A stretch of 64,000 nucleotides of DNA from Sipunculus nudus (lineage: Eukaryota; Annelida; Sipuncula; Golfingiida; Sipunculidae): positions 19,817,867 to 19,881,866 of the forward strand of contig CM049308.1 of NCBI GenBank assembly GCA_026874595.1. Direction: 5' to 3'. The notes below the pieces were generated by a model, which was not told the origin of the DNA, ran no database searches, and saw only the letters and a list, made by a program, of their open reading frames with translations. A program made the position numbers and the translations under genes. Shown here one piece after another: positions 60,501 through 64,000 of the stretch (positions are counted from its first letter, which is position 1; each line of letters begins with the position of its first letter).

Positions 60501-62579
60501 TAAAGGATTATATACCTCTACAAGCTCCGCAAGTGATCAGCATCAAGTCAGGGATTACACACAGGATTATTAATGTTATATTCATCTTGCTGTAAAAAAA
60601 TTTAAATTTTATTAAGAGTGCAGAACACTTGATGATCGTCATGAACACTGTATACATGTACTTGCTTTGTGTAAAAGAGAATAAATGGCATTTTACTCAT
60701 TGATGATGTAAGCATGTGCCCATTCTATCATTATTTTATTCGCCAGATGTTAGCTCATGTTGTATATATTAAAAGGCAGGAAGTCAGTTAGAAGATATTC
60801 AGAATACTAGTTTTCCACTTAACTTGTGTGTAACAGTACCCCCCTTTGTTTATCATCTATTTACAAGAAATTCAGGTACTTTTATCAAGATCGTAATAAT
60901 TTGAAATTTTCAACTTAACAACAGAAAGTCATTTGCCTTTCCACTAAAGATGATTGTACCATCATATCAAACTTTCAGTCACACTTTGCTCAGTGTAAAC
61001 CTGATTCTGCCATCTTACATCCCATCCTACATGTACACTTGCATGCAAAAAGAACTGAATGTCTTCAAAAGTAGCACTGTTATATCAGAAAAACCATTGC
61101 ACAGTGAAAAACAGGAACATATATGAGTTCTGGGCCTAAATGCTGTATAGGAAGAAGTATACCATTTTTACAGGAAATGTAGGGAGTCAGTGGAACATTA
61201 CCTGTAAAATATTTTGATTTGTGTCTGTAACTACTTATCAACTACTAATGTGGAAAACAACTAAGTGATCACCTTTTCAAAACTTTAGTAAAAAATGAAA
61301 ATGCCTTTCTGTGCACCTATTTGCCAGTCTGAGACAGGAGTTATTAAAACCCCTGTTTATCAAAGATTACAAAGGATTTATGCTGATATATTTGTATAAT
61401 TTGCACAAAGTAACCCTCACATTTTATGTTTTTTTTCACAGGGAAATAGAGTGTGGAAATAGATTGTTGGCTCAGGGTTATTCTGATGGAATTCTATTTG
61501 TGTATCTTAACGCTGATTGCAGTGTTAACTATTTGACCTGGACAACCTGGTCCAGTCATTCCAGTAGTTTTAGTGTACTAATCATTTAATCTTGGTATTG
61601 AGTCATGGAATTCTATAATCTCTTTGATGTTTAGGTGTCTGCAAGATTTATGAGGAATACCTGAAGAGAAACAACCCTAAGAGTCCATCCATCACATATG
61701 ACATCAGTCAACTCTTTGACTTTGTTGATCAGCTGACCGATCTCTCCTGCCTTGTGTAAGTTGTCATTTTTCCAGTGTTTATTATGTTCAAAATGTAATA
61801 AGTAGTTTGGAAAGTACATCGTTTTGAGTTTTTCAAATTCAAGAACCTAACATCATGTAGAATTAAAGGGCAATTGTCTTGTCTTCAGGAATGCTTAACA
61901 TCTTAGTATTATAGAAGCATGTTATTTCATTATGATTTTCCTATAAATACTTAATGGGGTTTCAGATTTTGTACTTTGAAATAATTAACGTTTACAGTAT
62001 TTATGCAGTATATCTTTAGGTAGTATAATCAGTGAGCTTACTTTAATGAGAGTTGACAGTTTAAACTGAGATCCAGTCTGCAGAAATAGGACAGTTTTCT
62101 TGTTTGTGTAAACTACAAACCCATTATTTGCTTCGCTGTATTTATTACTGTAAGACACATTATTGTGCTGGTCTTTTCAGTGATGCTGCTTTGTGCAAGA
62201 TAATGACCCCTGTTCACTGATTAAACTTCCTTTGGGGTTCCTTTGCCAAAGTTTTTATCCATTCAAATTTCATTATTAGATTTCAAGCAAAATCATATAT
62301 TTCGCTGGCATTTAAATCTACATAAAATGTATTGGATTGGTACAATTCTGATGTTTTGTTAAGGTAAAAGTGAGGGGTCATTTCAAAGTTTCCTTACTGT
62401 GTATTGAAAGTCGACAGATAGCAGATAGTCTAGGCTTATATTTATCAGAGTCAACATAATTGTTCTTGATATTTTTGTTTCTCAGATTCAACAAATCGAC
62501 TGGTACATACATCCCTCACAACAAAGACTGGATCAAGGAGAAAATCTACGTGTTACTACGGAAACAGGCAGGAAAATGA
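56153..62579 (+). CDS. ERH: Enhancer of rudimentary homolog (four exons, first predicted)
   Basis: A small, extremely conserved nuclear protein. It is known to form homodimers and to act with splicing and RNA-decay factors and in pyrimidine-pathway and cell-cycle control. Exons: 56153-56155 (ATG only, predicted), 60392-60479, 61635-61755, 62486-62579. They join to 101 residues (human 104). Visible: SHTILLVQP, the [13 protein letters not shown] block, [24 protein letters not shown], then [20 protein letters not shown]. Thr18 and Ser24, reported as CK2 sites, are conserved. The C-terminus is three residues shorter than human (RKQAGK against RRQAQQAGK). Only the ATG exon is uncertain. Confidence 0.94.
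56488..56600 (+). repeat. CTCAGCTGAC-headed dispersed repeat, copy 2
   Basis: TTAGCTCAGCTGACTGAAAG, then TCATCTCAGCT and TGTCTGTCATCTGTCTGTC; opposite orientation to 54611-54710. Its similarity may continue to about 56870. In ERH intron 1. Confidence 0.65.
56879..57784. mobile_element. hAT-like non-autonomous element with 8-bp target duplication
   Basis: Ends CAGGGTTTTTAAGTTTTTCCCAG and, inverted, CAGGGTTGTTATTTTTCCCAG. The flanks are GTTTTAAA (56871-56878) and GTTTTAAT (57785-57792), agreeing at 7 of 8 positions, as expected of a hAT target duplication. The body includes (AC)n and (TA)n runs near 57045-57070 and 57490-57530 and has no transposase. In ERH intron 1. Confidence 0.75.
58083..59164. 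mobile_element. TA-flanked DNA element with 25-bp inverted ends
   Basis: TA|CCGTATTTATTCYAATTTGGC at both ends in inverted orientation, continuing as GAYC; two mismatches in the 25 bases. The body contains further CTCGACC motifs near both ends, a 5S-rRNA-like piece (58521-58566), and a repeated GTAAGCACGTGT (58407 and 58472). No transposase is visible. In ERH intron 1. Confidence 0.8.
58521..58566 (+). pseudogene. 5S rRNA-like internal control region
   Basis: Aligned without gaps to a typical animal 5S rRNA as I remember it, about 33 of 46 positions agree: AGTTAAG (A-box region), CTGGTTA, and an unbroken TTGGATGGGTGACCGC covering the C box. Flanking 5S parts are not recognisable, so it is a fragment. 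It lies inside the TA-flanked element and could be all that remains of a 5S-derived SINE or of a captured 5S gene. Confidence 0.6.
59990..60236 (-). mobile_element. tRNA-derived SINE sharing the LINE 3' tail
   Basis: On the minus strand the head has an A box TAGCCGAGTGG and a B-box-like GGGTCCGATCC 30 or so bases later, in a tRNA-Leu/Ser-like layout. The middle carries TTTACTCCGGGTCCTCC and TTTCCTCCACC. The tail is TGGAGAGTGCCTCGTATTAG, a small stem-loop, TTGTACAATCCA and AAATAAA, followed by an ATT-rich tail. The tail matches the LINE at 18980-19026. In ERH intron 1, about 155 bases before exon 2. Confidence 0.85.
60392..60479 (+). CDS. ERH: ERH coding exon 2 (residues 2-31)
   Basis: Acceptor CTCATTACAG|TCACAC, donor GGAAG|GTGAGT. 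It encodes [20 protein letters not shown] and YESVNECLE plus the first base of a Gly codon. Confidence 0.96.
61635..61755 (+). CDS. ERH: ERH coding exon 3 (residues 31-71)
   Basis: Acceptor GATGTTTAG|GTGTCT, donor CTTGT|GTAAGT. It encodes [20 protein letters not shown] and [20 protein letters not shown], plus two bases of Val71. Confidence 0.96.
62486..62579 (+). CDS. ERH: ERH coding exon 4 (residues 71-101 and stop)
   Basis: Acceptor TTTCTCAG|ATTCAA. It encodes [30 protein letters not shown] and TGA. The loop [11 protein letters not shown] differs from vertebrates, while [14 protein letters not shown] is identical. Confidence 0.96.
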
Positions 62580-62935
62580 ACGTCAGTGGATCAAAGATCA
62601 TTTCCATGAACTTTCCTGTGTGCAGTGCATTCAGGATTTATCAGTGTTGCATTATGGTCAGTTGTCCATAGAAGACCAGTCACAGTTAAGAAAAGGTCAC
62701 GATCAGCTCAACACATGGTTCCGTTCTAAAACCAATTAACAGCATATTTGGTGTATACACGTCCAGGTATAAAGATGTAAACAAGACTTGATCAAGATCA
62801 GGGGACGATATCTTTCATTACTTTTTAACTGTATGTTTACTGTATTTGTGGAGTTGTCAGTCTACATTTGTATGTCATTTGGAATCAGATTTATATTTCA
62901 GATTACCTGTGAATTAAAGGAAGAATAAAAGTTTT
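62580..62935 (+). other. ERH: ERH 3' UTR (short form)
   Basis: From the stop codon to just after the first AATAAA. An alternative longer form could use the AATAAA near 63832. Confidence 0.55.
62924..62929 (+). terminator. Candidate ERH polyadenylation signal
   Basis: Canonical AATAAA 345 bases after the ERH stop, preceded by ATTAAA at 62913-62918, in an A/T-rich stretch. Confidence 0.6.
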
Positions 62936-63111
62936 AAACAATATGTAACAAATTGGTACCTTTGCAGATGTAATTCTGTTTCTTATGCAGCACACAGATA
63001 TTACCAAATTGTTTTTCATATTTAACCATTTAGTAAATAACCATTTCTGATGGTTGCGATAGGCATGTAATTAACAAACTCTGAATTAGACTTGGTAGAA
63101 AGTTTGTGACT

Positions 63112-63320
63112 CATTTAATAATTTTAGGGGCTATAAAGGATTTTGAAAGGGGATGGTCCAACCCAGGAAGACTAAAAGAAAACCTAAAAAATTATCCTCT
63201 GGTCAGGAAAGGAGAGGGGGGTCCAGGTCCCGAAATTTGATTTAAAAGACTAAAAAAAAGGTTGATTTGGCTCAAGGGGGGGTGTGTGACCGGACCACCC
63301 CCTCTGGATGCACCACTGAT
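63112..63320. repeat. Possible dispersed repeat fragment
   Basis: GGGGGGTCCAGGTCCCGAAA, AAGGGGGGGTGTGTG-like and GGATGCACCACTG resemble GGTCCGGACC/GGATGCACCACTG elements common in molluscan genomes. Ends were not determined. Confidence 0.35.
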
Positions 63321-64000
63321 TTTGGCTATGCTTCTTGTATAAACAACACAGTAAAAGTATAAAACTGACATGTATATACACATTAGTGTTTGGTATGGAA
63401 GTTTTTTTTATCATTTTTGTACAGGGCTTATCATCTGTATTTAGTTGTTGTCATGTAAACATAACCACAACAGTCATTTGTAGTCTGACTGCATGGTGTC
63501 ATTGGGTACTCATGCTTAGTATTACCATGGCATCCAAACTGGCTCTCCATGCAGAGCCTGTGATGGTCCAAAAGATGTGTAACCATAGCAATCTATCATT
63601 AGCTAAGAATTCAGTGTTATTTTTTTTTCCGGGCCATTAATGAAATGAAGAACCAGTGTAAACCATGTGTTCATATGTTGGTTTGTCGTTTCATTCATTG
63701 GTATTGCAAAATCATTATAGAACATGTCGTTTTCCCTTTGTATTCACAGTCGTACTGAAATTAAAGCATGTAAGATATTTTAATGGGAACTGCCGTGTTG
63801 TTTTATTGTGAACCTGTTTCATCAGGGTTTATAATAAATTATATCATTGAATCATATCTAAGCACACTGCAACCACCCACCCCAACCTAACTGACATATG
63901 GCCCTCCACTAAAGCAAGAACTCTTTTGATTTTTGGGTCACAGGTCCCACGTCTTTAAATTGTATGCAGATGCATTTTAAGCCAAACATTTCATCCCAGA
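63321..64000. other. No gene recognised
   Basis: Sequence downstream of ERH. One AATAAA occurs near 63832; no further exon is visible. Confidence 0.45.

Overview
This window is nuclear DNA from an animal, most probably a bivalve or other mollusc. The evidence is AT-rich sequence, long GT-AG introns, two conserved animal genes split into small exons, and a dense load of old mobile elements (APE-type LINEs, tRNA-derived SINEs, a Helentron-like element and several MITE families) of the kind common in marine molluscs. The species cannot be named from the sequence. There are no bacterial operons, rRNA operons or CRISPR arrays.

Layout. 1-2.8 kb: no gene seen. About 2.8-15.5 kb: a roughly 5-kb unit present twice in tandem and strongly diverged. 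The first copy was later enlarged by a 2.0-kb DNA transposon (holding a decayed LINE fragment) and a 0.69-kb Helentron-like element, both missing from the second copy. 17.5-18.1 kb: an array of palindromic 21-mers next to a TTAA-flanked MITE. 19.0-22.9 kb: a nearly full but broken LINE on the minus strand, with a 58-bp foldback at its 5' end. 24-25.2 kb: two inverted-repeat clusters. 26.2-31.4 kb: gene-poor, possibly containing 3' UTR of the next gene.

Genes. SLC39A9 (the zinc transporter ZIP9) lies on the minus strand from 55748 to 31412. Its seven coding exons join without a frame break and give 324 residues. ERH (enhancer of rudimentary homolog) lies on the plus strand from about 56153 to 62579, with three certain coding exons plus a predicted ATG-only first exon; it gives 101 residues. 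The genes are head to head with about 400 bp between the predicted start codons. From memory the same two genes are also head to head in human (14q24), so this looks like an old shared-promoter pair.

The introns carry the most unusual DNA: TA-flanked elements with CARTGRAACC ends, one of them filled with a 140-bp satellite; a 23-bp minisatellite; a 180-bp duplication that copies the end of SLC39A9 exon 6 with its splice donor; a hAT-like element with a near-perfect 8-bp target duplication; and a TA-flanked element containing a 5S-rRNA-like control region. A SINE in ERH intron 1 shares its 3' tail with the LINE at 19 kb, which suggests a LINE/SINE partnership. All coordinates were read by eye and no search was run.
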